Position numbers and translations under genes: made by a program | The notes under the pieces: model-generated | Database searches by the model: none | Told to the model about the DNA's origin: nothing | The model's input: the letters and a program-made list of their open reading frames with translations, nothing else | Source: Candidatus Avimonas caecicola | GTDB lineage: Bacteria; Bacillota; Clostridia; Oscillospirales; Acutalibacteraceae | Assembly: GCA_904419875.1 (NCBI GenBank) | Contig: CAJFTG010000017.1 | Location: 1 to 43,225 of the forward strand | Reading direction: 5' to 3' | Length of the DNA: 43,225 nucleotides | In this document: positions 1 to 9,418 of the stretch, piece after piece | Layout of the letters: every line of letters starts with the position of its first letter | How positions within the stretch are numbered: position 1 is the stretch's first letter

Positions 1-1
1 A

Positions 2-172
2 TACGTAAAGACGGTGATCGGCGCGGTGCAGGAGGGGGAAGCCAGGACGGCGGTGACCCAGCTGGCGGCGGTGCTGCTGTCGGTGCTGCTCTGCTTTGCA
101 GTAGGGGCGGCCCCAGGCATCCGCCTGGGGGCTTTTGTGCGTTTTATTTCGTCTTATAATGTTGAGTATTGA
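2..172 (+). CDS. 3' part of a small hydrophobic protein, possibly a holin-like remnant
   Basis: An open frame runs in from the window edge and ends at TGA. It encodes about 56 residues with one strongly hydrophobic stretch (residues about 20-36) after an amphipathic start containing EGEARTAVTQLAAVLLS. Small phage holins have this kind of layout, but I only see a resemblance. A strong terminator hairpin lies inside the last third of the frame, which is unusual for an intact gene. The true end may therefore be lost, or the frame may be a fragment. It faces the 3' end of tRNA-Leu, a common integration site, which would fit a prophage edge. The identity is a guess. Confidence 0.3.
   Translation, partial: YVKTVIGAVQEGEARTAVTQLAAVLLSVLLCFAVGAAPGIRLGAFVRFISSYNVEY
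111..137 (+). terminator. Rho-independent terminator
   Basis: Perfect 8-bp stem ccccaggc / gcctgggg with a 4-nt loop, followed by GCTTTT and a further T-rich run. It is oriented to stop transcription entering from the left edge. Confidence 0.75.
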
Positions 173-340
173 GGCATACCAAAACGCCAAAACAACGGCC
201 AGATAACGGCCAAATCCGAAAACGAAAAAGAAGAAGCTCTTGAAAACCTAACATTTAAGCGGTTTGAGTTACAAAAAAGATACTCGGTTCCGACGCGAGC
301 CTCTCGTAAACAAAAGAAAAACCTGCGGTGCGCGACTTGC

Positions 341-374
341 GAACGAGGGGAGTCCGTACGAACTCCCCTCGTTC
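341..374 (-). terminator. Perfect 13-bp hairpin downstream of tRNA-Leu
   Basis: Arms 341-353 and 362-374 are perfect inverted repeats around an 8-nt loop, just past the 3' end of the minus-strand tRNA. A T-rich stretch on the minus strand follows only after about 17 nt, so this is not a textbook intrinsic terminator. It is probably the tRNA 3' terminator or processing hairpin. Confidence 0.5.
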
Positions 375-383
375 CTGCTGATA

Positions 384-468
384 TGGTGCGAGCAACGGGA
401 CTTGAACCCGTACGTCGTGCAACACACGCCCCTCAAACGTGCCTGTCTGCCAGTTCCAGCATGCTCGC
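384..468 (-). tRNA. tRNA-Leu (anticodon GAG)
   Basis: An 85-nt class II tRNA on the minus strand. The acceptor arm GCGAGCA/TGCTCGC is perfect and the 3' ACCA is encoded. The anticodon stem CACGT/GCGTG closes the 7-nt loop TTGAGGG, giving anticodon GAG. A long variable arm and the T arm with TTCAAGT follow, all as expected for leucine. It reads CUC/CUU codons. A consensus promoter lies just upstream. Confidence 0.95.
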
Positions 469-513
469 CTATGTTTTGTTTCAGGGGAACGCACCCCAAA
501 GAACGCAAGTGCT

Positions 514-542
514 ATTATATCATTGAAGGACCGTCCTGTCAA
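514..542 (-). promoter_or_regulatory. Sigma-A promoter of tRNA-Leu
   Basis: On the minus strand TTGACA (537-542) and TATAAT (514-519) are separated by exactly 17 bp, a perfect consensus. Transcription would start about 40 nt upstream of the mature tRNA 5' end. Confidence 0.9.
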
Positions 543-730
543 CCGGAATTTCGGGTAGACGGCAAGATTTTGCAGGGAATTTTCTTGAGACGGGTTGCAT
601 GCAGGCGGGACACGGTCTTGTGTTGGAAGAATGGACCGGTCAGCTCCTTTGAATGGAACGCGAAAAGACAACTGCTCCTGTAAACCCGTTGTGCCCGGTC
701 TTTTTTACCTATTTGCCTGCGTCCCAGCAT

Positions 731-946
731 CTATTTTTTACGCAGTTTAGCCTGCAGGCGCAGAACCGCCTCCCGGCGGCGCCGGGTTTCCTCCGGCGCG
801 GGAAAAAAGGATTCTCCCTCCCGAGTGAATACATCGCCGGTTTTGGCGTCGGCGGGGAGGAGGGAGCGGGGAATGTTCCAGCGATTTTCGTCGTCATCCT
901 CCAACACGGCGAGTTCCCCTTCAAAATGCTCCAGAGAATAAAACAT
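731..946 (-). CDS. DUF3006 family small protein
   Basis: A 71-residue acidic/basic protein starting at an ATG with AGGAG 8 nt upstream. It begins MFYSLEHFEGELAVLEDDD and has the short beta-rich layout of DUF3006 (an "X-V-D-R-F-E-G-x-x-A-V-L"-type opening), ending in a basic Arg/Lys helix. DUF3006 proteins are commonly found beside ComEC-type metallo-beta-lactamases, and that is the gene immediately upstream here (46-nt gap), so the two form an operon. Its function is unknown; it could modulate or accompany the hydrolase. The frame stays open upstream of this ATG, but that part overlaps the hydrolase gene and reads as a shadow. Confidence 0.75.
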   Translation of the reverse strand: MFYSLEHFEGELAVLEDDDENRWNIPRSLLPADAKTGDVFTREGESFFPAPEETRRRREAVLRLQAKLRKK

Positions 947-992
947 ACGGTTTTCTCCTTCCCCGGCAACGGACGCCGTTTCGTCCTGCCGG

Positions 993-1928
993 CTATTTTT
1001 CGGTGGATACGGTGACGGTTTCGCCGTCACAGGTGAGGTCGATGCGGCCGTCCAGATCGCAGCGGTAGACCTGCACGCCGTATTCCTCCAGCGCTTCCAG
1101 GGTTTCGGGAGAGGGATGCCCATAGGGGTTTCCCGCCCCGCAAGTGATGGCCGCATAGGTTGGACGGACGGCGGCGAGCAGTCGCTCCTGCGTGGAGGAA
1201 TTGCTGCCGTGGTGCCCCACCTTCAGAAAATCCGCCCGCAGGTTTGCGCCGGAGGCAAGCAGCGCGTCCTCCGCCTCCTTTTCCGCGTCGCCCATGAACA
1301 GGAAACCACAGGAACCGAAATCCACCCGGCAGACCACCGACATTTCGTTGGTGTCGTCGAATTCGCCGGCCGGGCCGAGAATCGAGAGAACAGCGCCGCC
1401 CAGCGGGAAGGTCTGTCCCGGTTCCGCCTCGGTGATCGTCTGCCCTTGTGCGTCCAGAGCGTCCAGCAGTTTCCGATACGTTTTGGTGGTCGGCGTCGCT
1501 TCCTCCGGCATGGCGGCCATGATAAAGGTGTCGATGGGAAAGGTGTTGACGACCTCGTCCATGCCGCCGATATGGTCCGCGTCGGCGTGGGTGGCGATTA
1601 CGTAATTCAGCCGGGCGATCCCTTGCGAGTGGAGATAGGCCACCACCGTGTCGGCGCTTTGATTTTCCGCCGCATCGATCAGCAGGGATTCTCCGTCCTT
1701 GGTGACCAGGATGGAGTCGGCATTCCCCACGTCGAGAATGTGGATTTCCAGATCGCCGCCCTCGGCTTGGAGGGAACCGGGGAGGTCCAGCGCCTCGACA
1801 ATCCGGCCGCCGTACCGGGTGAGCGCGGCCGCCCCGGCGGCAACAGCCAGTATGGCGGCGCATACAAGGGAAACGAGCTTCTGCGTGCGGGTGAGAGAGA
1901 GCTTCCTGCGGGTTCGCCGCCTGGCCAT
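993..1928 (-). CDS. ComEC/Rec2-type metallo-beta-lactamase fold hydrolase, membrane-anchored
   Basis: 311 residues. A basic N-terminus is followed by one hydrophobic segment (about 20-38), so the protein is probably anchored outside or secreted. The MBL domain then opens with the ILDVGNADSILV strand-loop and carries the metal-binding motif THADADHIGG near residue 112, GDAEKEAE and VGHHGSNSST further on. This is the stand-alone version of the ComEC C-terminal domain, without the competence channel. The family is predicted to hydrolyse phosphodiesters (nucleic acid or nucleotides), but the substrate here is unknown. Co-oriented with DUF3006 downstream and the radical SAM gene upstream. Confidence 0.9.
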   Translation of the reverse strand: MARRRTRRKLSLTRTQKLVSLVCAAILAVAAGAAALTRYGGRIVEALDLPGSLQAEGGDLEIHILDVGNADSILVTKDGESLLIDAAENQSADTVVAYLHSQGIARLNYVIATHADADHIGGMDEVVNTFPIDTFIMAAMPEEATPTTKTYRKLLDALDAQGQTITEAEPGQTFPLGGAVLSILGPAGEFDDTNEMSVVCRVDFGSCGFLFMGDAEKEAEDALLASGANLRADFLKVGHHGSNSSTQERLLAAVRPTYAAITCGAGNPYGHPSPETLEALEEYGVQVYRCDLDGRIDLTCDGETVTVSTEK

Positions 1929-1973
1929 GATGATTCCGCCTTTCTGTCAAGCAGGGAGAGGCTTCCCGGCCGC

Positions 1974-3926
1974 TTATCCGCGGCCCTTTCGTCCGGTTCG
2001 CGGGACGCCTTTTTGGGTTCCGGAAGGTCCGCGGTTTCCGGCTATGTACCGCCCGGCGCTTTTCCCGCGCCGCCCTTCCGTGGCGGACGAGCCGCCCTTC
2101 GCCGGACGGGCGGAGGACGGCCCCGGCTTTTTCCCGCCGGAGGCCGGGCCGCGGAGCAGGCAGTCCGGTCCGTCCCCAATCAGGTCGGTGCGGCCGGCGG
2201 CTTTCAGCGCGGCGAGGACGGTTTCCCGGTTCTCCGGCCGGAAATACTGCAAAAGCGCCCGCTGCCGGGCCTTTTCCTGCGGGGTGCGGGGCACATAGAC
2301 CGGCTCAAGCGTATAGGGATCCAGCCCGGTATAAAACATACAGGTGGAGACGGTGCCGGGGGTGGGGTAGAAGTCCTGCACCTGTTCGGGGTGCAGCCCC
2401 TCCCGCTTCAGAAAGACCGCCAGCTCGATTGCGTCCCGGATGGTGCTTCCGGGGTGGGAGGACATCAGGTAAGGGACAAGATACTGCTTTTTCCCCACGC
2501 TTTTGGTCAGCTCGTAAAACCGCTTCTGAAAGCGTTTGTAGGTTTCGACCGGGGGCTTGCCCATGCAGCGGAGCACCGGCGCGGAGCAGTGCTCCGGCGC
2601 GACCTTCAGCTGGCCGCTGATATGGTGTTCCACCAGCTCCTTGAAAAACGTCTCGTCCTTGTCCGCCATCAGATAATCAAAGCGGATGCCGGAGCGGATG
2701 AATACCTTTTTAATCCCCGGCAGCGTGCGCAGGCGGCGGAGCATCTGGCAGTATTCGCGGTGGTCCACCTGCAGGGCGGGGCAGGGATGAGGGGCGAGGC
2801 ATTTCTTGCCCTTGCACAACCCTTTTTGCAGTTGTCCCTGGCAGGAAGGACGGCGGAAATTGGCGGTCGGGCCGCCCACGTCGTGAATATAGCCCTTGAA
2901 GCCGGGCATTTTGGCAATCGTCTCAGCCTCCCGCACCACCGAATCCTCGCTGCGGCAGGTGATCTGCCGCCCCTGATGGAAGGCGAGGGAGCAGAAGTTG
3001 CAGGCGCCGAAGCAGCCCCGGTTGTGGGTGATGGAGAACTGCACCTCCTCGATCCCCGGCACGCCGCCGAGCGGATCATAGGAGGGATGGGCGGCCCGCA
3101 TATAGGGCAGCTCGTACACCGCGTCGAATTCAGGGGTGGACAGGGGAGGCATCGGCGGGTTCTGCACCACGATGACATCCCCGTGGCGCTGGATGACGGT
3201 TTTCCCCCGCACCGCGTCCTGCTCGTCCTGCTGGATGCGGCAGGAGACGGCGTACTGCCGCTTGTCGGAGGCGGCCAGCTCGTAGCGGGGACATTCCGCG
3301 CAGGGACGGGGCGCGTACTCCCGCACCGGCACGGCATAACAGGTGCCGCGGATGTCGGTCAGGGCGGAAACCGGTTCTCCCGCCGCCAGACGCCGGGCGA
3401 TCTCCGCGGTCTGCTTTTCTCCCATCCCGAACACCAGCAGGTCGGCCCCGGAATCCAGCAGGATGGAGGGGCGGACCCGGTTGTCCCAGTAATCGTAATG
3501 GGCAAAGCGGCGCAGGGACGCCTCCAGCCCGCCGATGATTATGGGCGCGTCGGGATATGCCTCCCGGATCTGGCGGCAGTAGACGATGGTGGCGCGGTCG
3601 GGACGTTTCCCCGCCTTGCCGCCGGGAGTGTAGGCATCGTCGTTCCGTTTCCTCTTGGCGGCGGTGTAATGGGCCACCATCGAGTCGATGTTGCCCCCGG
3701 TGACGAAAAAGCCGAGGCGGGGCCGGCCGAAACGGGCAAAGTCCGCGGCGCTCTGGGGCTGGGAAAGAATGCATACCGCAAAGCCTGCGGCTTCCAGCAC
3801 GCGGGAGATAATGGCGGCTCCGAAGCTGGGGTGGTCGACATAGGCGTCCCCTGTGACGGTGACGATGTCGGGCGCATCCCAGCCGCGTTCCCGCATCTCT
3901 TCGGGGGTGATGGGAAGAAAAGGCAT
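1974..3926 (-). CDS. YgiQ family radical SAM protein (UPF0313)
   Basis: 650 residues from the ATG at 3926, which has GGAG 7 nt upstream; an earlier in-frame ATG lacks a site. The N-terminal region has the B12-binding-like/UPF0313 N domain with GYxVDHPSFG-like and IIGGLEASLRRFAHYDYW blocks. The radical SAM cluster motif CFGACNFC sits near residues 301-308, followed by the long C-terminal DUF3362 region (YPTPGT, YTGLDPYT). The tail is an Arg/Gly/Lys-rich low-complexity extension of about 60 residues, as in many YgiQ proteins. The molecular function is not known; it is a 4Fe-4S enzyme cleaving S-adenosylmethionine. A terminator-like hairpin separates it from malQ. Confidence 0.92.
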   Translation of the reverse strand: MPFLPITPEEMRERGWDAPDIVTVTGDAYVDHPSFGAAIISRVLEAAGFAVCILSQPQSAADFARFGRPRLGFFVTGGNIDSMVAHYTAAKRKRNDDAYTPGGKAGKRPDRATIVYCRQIREAYPDAPIIIGGLEASLRRFAHYDYWDNRVRPSILLDSGADLLVFGMGEKQTAEIARRLAAGEPVSALTDIRGTCYAVPVREYAPRPCAECPRYELAASDKRQYAVSCRIQQDEQDAVRGKTVIQRHGDVIVVQNPPMPPLSTPEFDAVYELPYMRAAHPSYDPLGGVPGIEEVQFSITHNRGCFGACNFCSLAFHQGRQITCRSEDSVVREAETIAKMPGFKGYIHDVGGPTANFRRPSCQGQLQKGLCKGKKCLAPHPCPALQVDHREYCQMLRRLRTLPGIKKVFIRSGIRFDYLMADKDETFFKELVEHHISGQLKVAPEHCSAPVLRCMGKPPVETYKRFQKRFYELTKSVGKKQYLVPYLMSSHPGSTIRDAIELAVFLKREGLHPEQVQDFYPTPGTVSTCMFYTGLDPYTLEPVYVPRTPQEKARQRALLQYFRPENRETVLAALKAAGRTDLIGDGPDCLLRGPASGGKKPGPSSARPAKGGSSATEGRRGKSAGRYIAGNRGPSGTQKGVPRTGRKGRG

Positions 3927-3950
3927 ACAGTTTCTCCGTTTCTGACCGGT

Positions 3951-3982
3951 CAAAACACGGGCGGACGGAGAGGGCTCCGCCC
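3951..3982 (-). terminator. Probable terminator between malQ and the YgiQ gene
   Basis: Arms GGGCGGA (3976-3982 read on minus) and TCCGCCC (3959-3965) with a 10-nt loop. They are followed on the minus strand by GTGTTTTG. Modest stem and short T-run. Confidence 0.45.
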
Positions 3983-4094
3983 ACCCGCGCCTGCCGGTTC
4001 GGTTTTGCTTCCGGCGGACCGGACCCGGGCTGCCGCCACTGCAGGCGGTCCACTTGCAGGCAAGGCCGCGGGCCGGCCGCCAGGCGCGGACGTT

Positions 4095-5648
4095 TTAAAG
4101 GCGCGGCTTTCCGCCCGCAGGATTCAAAAAGACGTTTTCGCCGTCCCGCCGGTACAGGCGGTTGATCTCACGGTAATACGCCTTGTCGATGCCGTCCAGC
4201 GTCTCCTTGGTGGTACGGACCCTCCAGTTGCTTTCGGGTACGCCGGGAATATTCATCCGCGCATCACTGCCGAAACCGCAGAGGTCCTGAAAAGCGATGA
4301 CCGCCGTGCGGGCGGCGGAACGCCACACCGTTTCTATGATTTTCCGGCAGGAGGGGCTGCGGTAACCGCCTTCTCCCCAGTTGTCTCCCTCAAAACCGCA
4401 GTACCGCAGGGCAAAAGCGCGTTCATCCGGCTTTGCCTCCCACAGCCAGCCCAGCAGGGTGTTGTTGTCGTGGGTGCCGATATACGCCAAACAGTTGAAG
4501 GGATAATTGTGGGGCAGGTGGGTGCTGTCCCCGCCGGGATCGAAGCCAAACTGCACCACCCGCATGCCGGGGAAGCCGGTGGACTCCAGCAGGGCGGTAA
4601 CATCCTCGCCGAACACGCCGAGGTCCTCCGCCACAATGGCGGGATCAGGATAAACAGCCTCTACCGCGTCGAACAGCGCCTGGCCCGGCCCCTGCTCCCA
4701 GGCGCCCTCCCTGGCGGTTTTTGCCGCCGCCGGCACCGCCCAGTAAGAGGCCAGCCCGCGGAAATGATCGATCCGCACCCGGTCGTAGGTGCGCAGGGCG
4801 GCGCCGATGCGGTTCACCCACCAGCGGTAGTTGTCCCGTTTCATCGCCTCCCAGTCATACAACGGGTTGCCCCAAAGCTGGCCGTCCTGTGAAAAATAAT
4901 CCGGCGGCACCCCGGCGACCTTGCCGGGACGGCGGGTGACGGGATCGATCTGAAACAGGTCGGCGTGCGCCCACACGTCCGCGCTGTCCAGCGCCACATA
5001 GACCGGCATGTCTCCCAGCACGCCGATCCCGAGGCGGCGGGCATAGGCGTGCAGCTCCTCCCATTCGGTGAAGAAGAGGTACTGGGTGAAGTTCCAGAAA
5101 TCAACTTCCGCCTGGTAAGCGGCGGCGCTGGCCCGGCAGCGGGCGTAATCGGCGCACTCATCCGGCCATTCCCACCAGGGCTTGCGGTCGTTCGCTTCCT
5201 TGACGGCCATGTACAGGGAAAAATCGGCCAGCCACTCCTGCTTCTCGGCAAAGGCGGCGATTTCCGACCGCAGCGCGTCGGTTACGCGGGAAAAAGCGGT
5301 TTTCAGCAGGGCGAGCCGCCGTTCCTTCGCAAAGTCGTAGGCGGCGGTGTAGGGGGAGCCGTCCCAGCGGTTGGAAGCCTCCTCCTCGCCGGTGATCAGC
5401 CCGCGGCGCAGGAGGTCCCGCGGGTCAATATAAAGGATGTTGCCGGCGAAGGCGCTCGGGCTGGTATAGGGGGAATTCATGCTGTCCAGCGGATTGAACG
5501 GGAGCACCTGCCACCAGCGGAAATGCATTTCCCGCAGGGCGTCGAGAAAGCTCCGGGCCTCCTCCCCAAACACCCCGACGCCATAAGGGCCGGGAAGGGA
5601 GGAGATGTTGCACAGCACGCCGGCCGTGCGGGTTTCCGTTTGTTTCAA
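4095..5648 (-). CDS. malQ: 4-alpha-glucanotransferase (amylomaltase, GH77)
   Basis: 517 residues, the usual length of bacterial MalQ. It starts at TTG with AAAGGAGG 9 nt upstream. Hallmarks in order: GVLCNISSLPGPYGVG, WWQVLPFNPLD, SPYTSPSAFAGN, the acidic nucleophile in VRIDHFRG, the general acid in IVAEDLG, and THDNNT. The enzyme transfers alpha-1,4-glucan segments between maltodextrins and releases glucose; it is cytosolic and acts in glycogen/maltodextrin use. No other glycogen or maltose genes lie nearby. A minus-strand TATACT about 40 nt upstream could be a -10 box, but no good -35 is visible. Confidence 0.96.
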   Translation of the reverse strand: MKQTETRTAGVLCNISSLPGPYGVGVFGEEARSFLDALREMHFRWWQVLPFNPLDSMNSPYTSPSAFAGNILYIDPRDLLRRGLITGEEEASNRWDGSPYTAAYDFAKERRLALLKTAFSRVTDALRSEIAAFAEKQEWLADFSLYMAVKEANDRKPWWEWPDECADYARCRASAAAYQAEVDFWNFTQYLFFTEWEELHAYARRLGIGVLGDMPVYVALDSADVWAHADLFQIDPVTRRPGKVAGVPPDYFSQDGQLWGNPLYDWEAMKRDNYRWWVNRIGAALRTYDRVRIDHFRGLASYWAVPAAAKTAREGAWEQGPGQALFDAVEAVYPDPAIVAEDLGVFGEDVTALLESTGFPGMRVVQFGFDPGGDSTHLPHNYPFNCLAYIGTHDNNTLLGWLWEAKPDERAFALRYCGFEGDNWGEGGYRSPSCRKIIETVWRSAARTAVIAFQDLCGFGSDARMNIPGVPESNWRVRTTKETLDGIDKAYYREINRLYRRDGENVFLNPAGGKPRL

Positions 5649-5745
5649 GGCGGAAATCCTCCTTTCGGTTGTTAAAAAGCTGCCAGATACCAGTATATGC
5701 CGTTTTCCGGCCCTCTACCCGCCGAAGGAGGGAAAACCCGCCGGA

Positions 5746-8277
5746 TTATTCGGCGTCGGGGTTGTTCATGGCCATCTCCACCCACTGCTGGCGGGTGATG
5801 AGCACCTGCCGGGGCTTGCTGCCCTCGGTCGGCCCGATGTAGCCCTTCTGTTCCATCTCGTCGATCAGCCGGCCCGCGCGGGCGTAGCCGATGCGCAGGC
5901 GGCGCTGCAGCATACTGGTGGACACGCTGCCCGCCTCCACGGCGATCTCAATGGCCTGCGGGAGCATCTCGTCCCCGTCGCCGTCCGCGTCGTCCTCCGC
6001 GCTCGCCGGCGCCCGGCCGCCCTTGCCGGCCGCCGCCGCCTGCCGGTCGATCTCCTCAATCACCTTATCGTCGTATTCGTGCTCTTCGGCGCTCTTGAGA
6101 TACTGCACCACCGACTCCACCTCCCGGTTGCTGACAAAGCACCCCTGCACCCGCATGGGCTTGGGGAGGCCGACCGGCATGAAGAGCATATCGCCTTTCC
6201 CCAGCAGCTTTTCCGCGCCGCCGGTGTCCAGGATGGTGCGGGAATCCACGCTGGACGCCACCGTAAGCGCCAGGCGGGAGGGGATATTCGCCTTAATCAG
6301 GCCGGTGATCACGTCCACCGAAGGGCGCTGGGTCGCAATGACCAGGTGCATTCCGGCGGCGCGCGCCATCTGAGCCAGACGGATGATGGCGTCTTCCACC
6401 TCGCTGGCGGCGGCCATCATCAGGTCGGCCAGCTCGTCGATCACAATGAGGATCAGGGGCATCGGCTGGAGCGTTTCGCTTTTTTTGGCCAGCTCGTTGT
6501 AGGAGGCAAGGTCGCGCACGTTGTTTTCGGCAAAGGCTTTATAGCGGTTGAGCATTTCGGTTACCGCCCAGCCCAGGGCGCCGGCCGCCTTGCGCGGGTC
6601 GGTCACCACCGGAACCAGCAGATGGGGGATGCCGTTGTATATCCCGAATTCGACCTGCTTGGGGTCTATGAGCAGCATCCGCACCTCCTTGGGAGAGGCG
6701 CGGTAGAGAACGCTCTGGATCATGGAATTGGTACAGACTGACTTACCCGAGCCGGTGGTGCCCGCGATCAGCAGATGCGGCATCTTCGCCAGGTCGGTCA
6801 GCACGATGCTGCCGCTGATATCCTTGCCCAGGGCCACGGTCAGCTTCCCCTTGGCCTTGGAAAACTCGGCGGAATCGATCAGCTCCCGCAGGCAGACGCT
6901 GCTGCTGAGCTTGTTCGGCACCTCGATGCCCACGGCGGCCTTGCCGGGGATGGGCGCCTCAATCCGCACGCCGGTGGCGGCCAGCCGCAGGGCGATATCG
7001 TCCGCCAGGCCGGTAATCCGGCTGATCTTCACCCCGGCGCTCGGCTCCAGCTCGTAGCGGGTGACGGCCGGTCCGCGGGAAATCGCCACCACCCGGGTGT
7101 TGATGCCGAAATCCTTCAGGGTTTTCACCAGAAGGTCGGCGTTGCTCTGCTGCTCCGCGGCGGCGGAAGCGTCGTCGAAGGGGCGCGGTTCATCCAGCAG
7201 GGCGATGGGGGGGTAATGGTAGTCGTCGTCCTCGGCGCGGGGAGGTTCCGGCTTGGGCGGTTCGAAGCCTTTGCCGTCCGGCTTTTCTCCTTCGGCAGCC
7301 TTTTGCGCTCCGGCATCTTTTTCCGCCGCCGGGGAGGCGACGGGCGGATGCGCCGCCACCTCGTCCAGGGCGATATCCAGCTTGTCCGGCATCTTACCCA
7401 GCTTTTCCAGCGTCAGAAGAGAGACGGCGTCCGTTTCCGCCTGTCCCTCCTGCCCCGCCTGTTCCTCCTGCAACTCGCGGGCGGCGCGGCCGAGCGCTTC
7501 CAGCTTTTCGTTTTTTGCCGGCTGGCTGCGCACGGGATGAGCGGGAAGCCCGTCCTCCTCCTCGCCGCTATCGCCGCCGTACCCCTCTCCCAGGTCGATG
7601 TCGATGGAGGCGGCGCGGCGCCGTTCCTCCCCGGCGATCATGGCGGTTTCAATGCTCTGCTTCGCTTTTTTAACAGGGGTGGAGGCGGCCCGGAGCAGGG
7701 TAATGATGGTGGTGCCGGTCACAAGCATCAGGAACACGGCGATCAGCAGGATAATGATGATTTTCGCCCCGACGTCGGTGAAGAAATATTCCAGCGGATA
7801 GCCGAGCAGGACCCCCGTCACCCCGCCGCCGCGGATCGCTTTGCCGGCGGTATAGCCCAGGCCGATGGCGGAAAAATAGTTGGTGGTGACGTTGAAGGTG
7901 AAAATATGTATCGCGCTCGCGACCATGACGATCAGGCTGACGCACTGCCACAGCTTTCCGCTGACGCTGCCCACCGGCTTGTCCAGCGCAATAATCACCG
8001 CTATGTAAATCATCAGCGCCGGCAGGATATAGGCGCAGACGCCGAACAGCCCGAGCAGGAAGCGGTGGAGCGCCCCCCACAGGCTGCCGCCGGGGATGAT
8101 GACCATGGCCAGCAGCAGCAGCGCCCCGAAGAAGAGCAGGACCGAGGCGGTCTGCCGGCGCGCTTTGCCGGCCGCGCCGTCCCGGCTTCCCTTTCCCTCC
8201 GTGCTTTTTTTGGCCATGGAGGACGGGCGGTTCGGCACCTTTTTTTTCGGCGCGGGCTTTTTTTTGGTCGCTGGCAT
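5746..8277 (-). CDS. ftsK: DNA translocase FtsK/SpoIIIE
   Basis: 843 residues from the ATG at 8277 (GGGAG upstream); the frame extends further upstream without a good site. Order: a Lys-rich cytoplasmic start, four or five membrane segments (about 40-200), an acidic/Glu-rich linker (210-390), then the RecA-like motor with Walker A GTTGSGKS (about 505-512) and Walker [14 protein letters not shown] (about 612). The C-terminal gamma winged helix contains [20 protein letters not shown] (about 809-828), which reads the orienting DNA repeats. The protein pumps chromosomal DNA through the division or sporulation septum. The neighbouring tepA-like gene recalls the Bacillus subtilis spoIIIE-ymfB order and favours the SpoIIIE type. 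Confidence 0.96.
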   Translation of the reverse strand: MPATKKKPAPKKKVPNRPSSMAKKSTEGKGSRDGAAGKARRQTASVLLFFGALLLLAMVIIPGGSLWGALHRFLLGLFGVCAYILPALMIYIAVIIALDKPVGSVSGKLWQCVSLIVMVASAIHIFTFNVTTNYFSAIGLGYTAGKAIRGGGVTGVLLGYPLEYFFTDVGAKIIIILLIAVFLMLVTGTTIITLLRAASTPVKKAKQSIETAMIAGEERRRAASIDIDLGEGYGGDSGEEEDGLPAHPVRSQPAKNEKLEALGRAARELQEEQAGQEGQAETDAVSLLTLEKLGKMPDKLDIALDEVAAHPPVASPAAEKDAGAQKAAEGEKPDGKGFEPPKPEPPRAEDDDYHYPPIALLDEPRPFDDASAAAEQQSNADLLVKTLKDFGINTRVVAISRGPAVTRYELEPSAGVKISRITGLADDIALRLAATGVRIEAPIPGKAAVGIEVPNKLSSSVCLRELIDSAEFSKAKGKLTVALGKDISGSIVLTDLAKMPHLLIAGTTGSGKSVCTNSMIQSVLYRASPKEVRMLLIDPKQVEFGIYNGIPHLLVPVVTDPRKAAGALGWAVTEMLNRYKAFAENNVRDLASYNELAKKSETLQPMPLILIVIDELADLMMAAASEVEDAIIRLAQMARAAGMHLVIATQRPSVDVITGLIKANIPSRLALTVASSVDSRTILDTGGAEKLLGKGDMLFMPVGLPKPMRVQGCFVSNREVESVVQYLKSAEEHEYDDKVIEEIDRQAAAAGKGGRAPASAEDDADGDGDEMLPQAIEIAVEAGSVSTSMLQRRLRIGYARAGRLIDEMEQKGYIGPTEGSKPRQVLITRQQWVEMAMNNPDAE

Positions 8278-8418
8278 CGCGTTCACTCCCAGTTCAGTTT
8301 TCGTAACGGGCCCAAGGGCCGGCCGCGGCACGGCGGCTTTCGGACAGGCCGCGGCGTCCGGCGGATTCCCCGGCCGGTTCCGGCCCGGGAAAGAAGCGTC
8401 CACCGGACGCCGCGCCGG

Positions 8419-9237
8419 CTATTCGGCGGGCTGTCCGTCCGGGTTACCGCCCGTTTCCGCCGTTTTTGCACGGTTTTCGTCGATCATCGCATACAGCGCG
8501 GCGATGGCGTCGGACAGGGAGCCGAGTTCGTCGATCAGCCCTTCCCGCACCGCGTCCTCCCCGTCGAGGACGGTGCCCATGTCCATCACCAGCTCGTCGT
8601 TGTTCAGGCAGAGCTGGGTGAACCGCTCAGGGGGCATGTGGGAATTGCCGGAGACAAAGCCGGTGATCCGCTCCTGCATCCGCTCAAAATAGGAAAAAGC
8701 CTGCGGCACCCCCAACACCAGCCCGTTCATCCGCACCGGATGGAGGGTCATGGTGGCGGTGGGGGCGATAAAGGAGCGCTTAGCCGCCACCGCAAGAGGG
8801 ACGCCGATGGAATGCCCGCCGCCGAGCACCAGGGAAACGGTGGGCTTTTTCATCCCGGCAATCAGTTCCGCGATGGCAAGGCCCGCCTCGATGTCCCCGC
8901 CCACCGTGTTCAGAAGGATCAACAGCCCCTCGATTTCCGGGCTTTCCTCAATGGCCACAAGCTGGGGGATCACATGCTCGTACTTGGTGGTTTTGTTGTT
9001 GTCCGGCAGGACGTAATGCCCCTCAATCTGCCCGATGATGGTCAGGCAATGGAGGCTGTGCCGCCCGTTGTGGGTGGTGACCGAGCCGGTTTCGGTCAGC
9101 TGATCCAGCTGCGTCTTCGGCGCGGCACTGTCGCCGGAAGCAGCCTGTCCGCCGTTTGAGTCCGCCTGTACGGCCGTTTCTTCCGGGGAGGAGGCAAACG
9201 GGGCGGCAAAGCTGCTCTGGGGTTTGTTTTCTTCCAT
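8419..9237 (-). CDS. tepA: ClpP-fold protease, TepA/YmfB type
   Basis: 272 residues. After a disordered 55-residue start comes the crotonase/ClpP core: [30 protein letters not shown], the nucleophile Ser in GGHSIGV (about residue 140) and the His in TLHPVRMNG (about 164), with an Asp further on. This is the TepA (translocation-enhancing protein) branch, a cytosolic serine protease once linked to protein export. It lies 141 nt upstream of ftsK/spoIIIE on the same strand, as in bacilli, which supports the assignment. TepA versus another SppA/ClpP-like peptidase rests on context and length. Confidence 0.88.
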   Translation of the reverse strand: MEENKPQSSFAAPFASSPEETAVQADSNGGQAASGDSAAPKTQLDQLTETGSVTTHNGRHSLHCLTIIGQIEGHYVLPDNNKTTKYEHVIPQLVAIEESPEIEGLLILLNTVGGDIEAGLAIAELIAGMKKPTVSLVLGGGHSIGVPLAVAAKRSFIAPTATMTLHPVRMNGLVLGVPQAFSYFERMQERITGFVSGNSHMPPERFTQLCLNNDELVMDMGTVLDGEDAVREGLIDELGSLSDAIAALYAMIDENRAKTAETGGNPDGQPAE

Positions 9238-9312
9238 TTTCGCCCATCCTTTCCGGGGACGGGCAGGTTTTACCGCGGCCGCCCTGCGGACGCCCCCGCT
9301 GCGGCGCTCCGT

Positions 9313-9346
9313 CCCCTGTTCCGGTTCATTTTTCCCGGAACAGGGG
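9313..9346. repeat. Perfect 12-bp inverted repeat without a T-run
   Basis: Arms 9313-9324 and 9335-9346 (cccctgttccgg / ccggaacagggg) with a T-rich 10-nt loop. It sits in the 180-bp gap between the dehydratase-like gene and tepA. Neither side has a T-tract, so it is either a Rho-independent-like 3' end hairpin lacking U's or a processing or protein-binding site. Confidence 0.6.
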
Positions 9347-9418
9347 AGGATTATGCAGCGCGGGCCGGCCGAACGGGAACGGGGACAGGGGCGGGGAGGC
9401 GGAAAGGACGGCGGGCAG

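Noticed and set aside
264-683. Open frames crossing the tRNA-Leu region, including one reading ATGLEPVRRATH
   Set aside because: This is the well-known spurious translation of a tRNA in reverse. The tRNA call is solid.
1116-4892. A 1258-codon open frame on the plus strand
   Set aside because: It lies opposite the MBL, YgiQ and malQ genes, has no family resemblance and reflects the GC-rich third positions of the real minus-strand genes.
6775-9159. A 794-codon open frame on the plus strand
   Set aside because: It is antisense to ftsK and tepA, with no recognisable domains.
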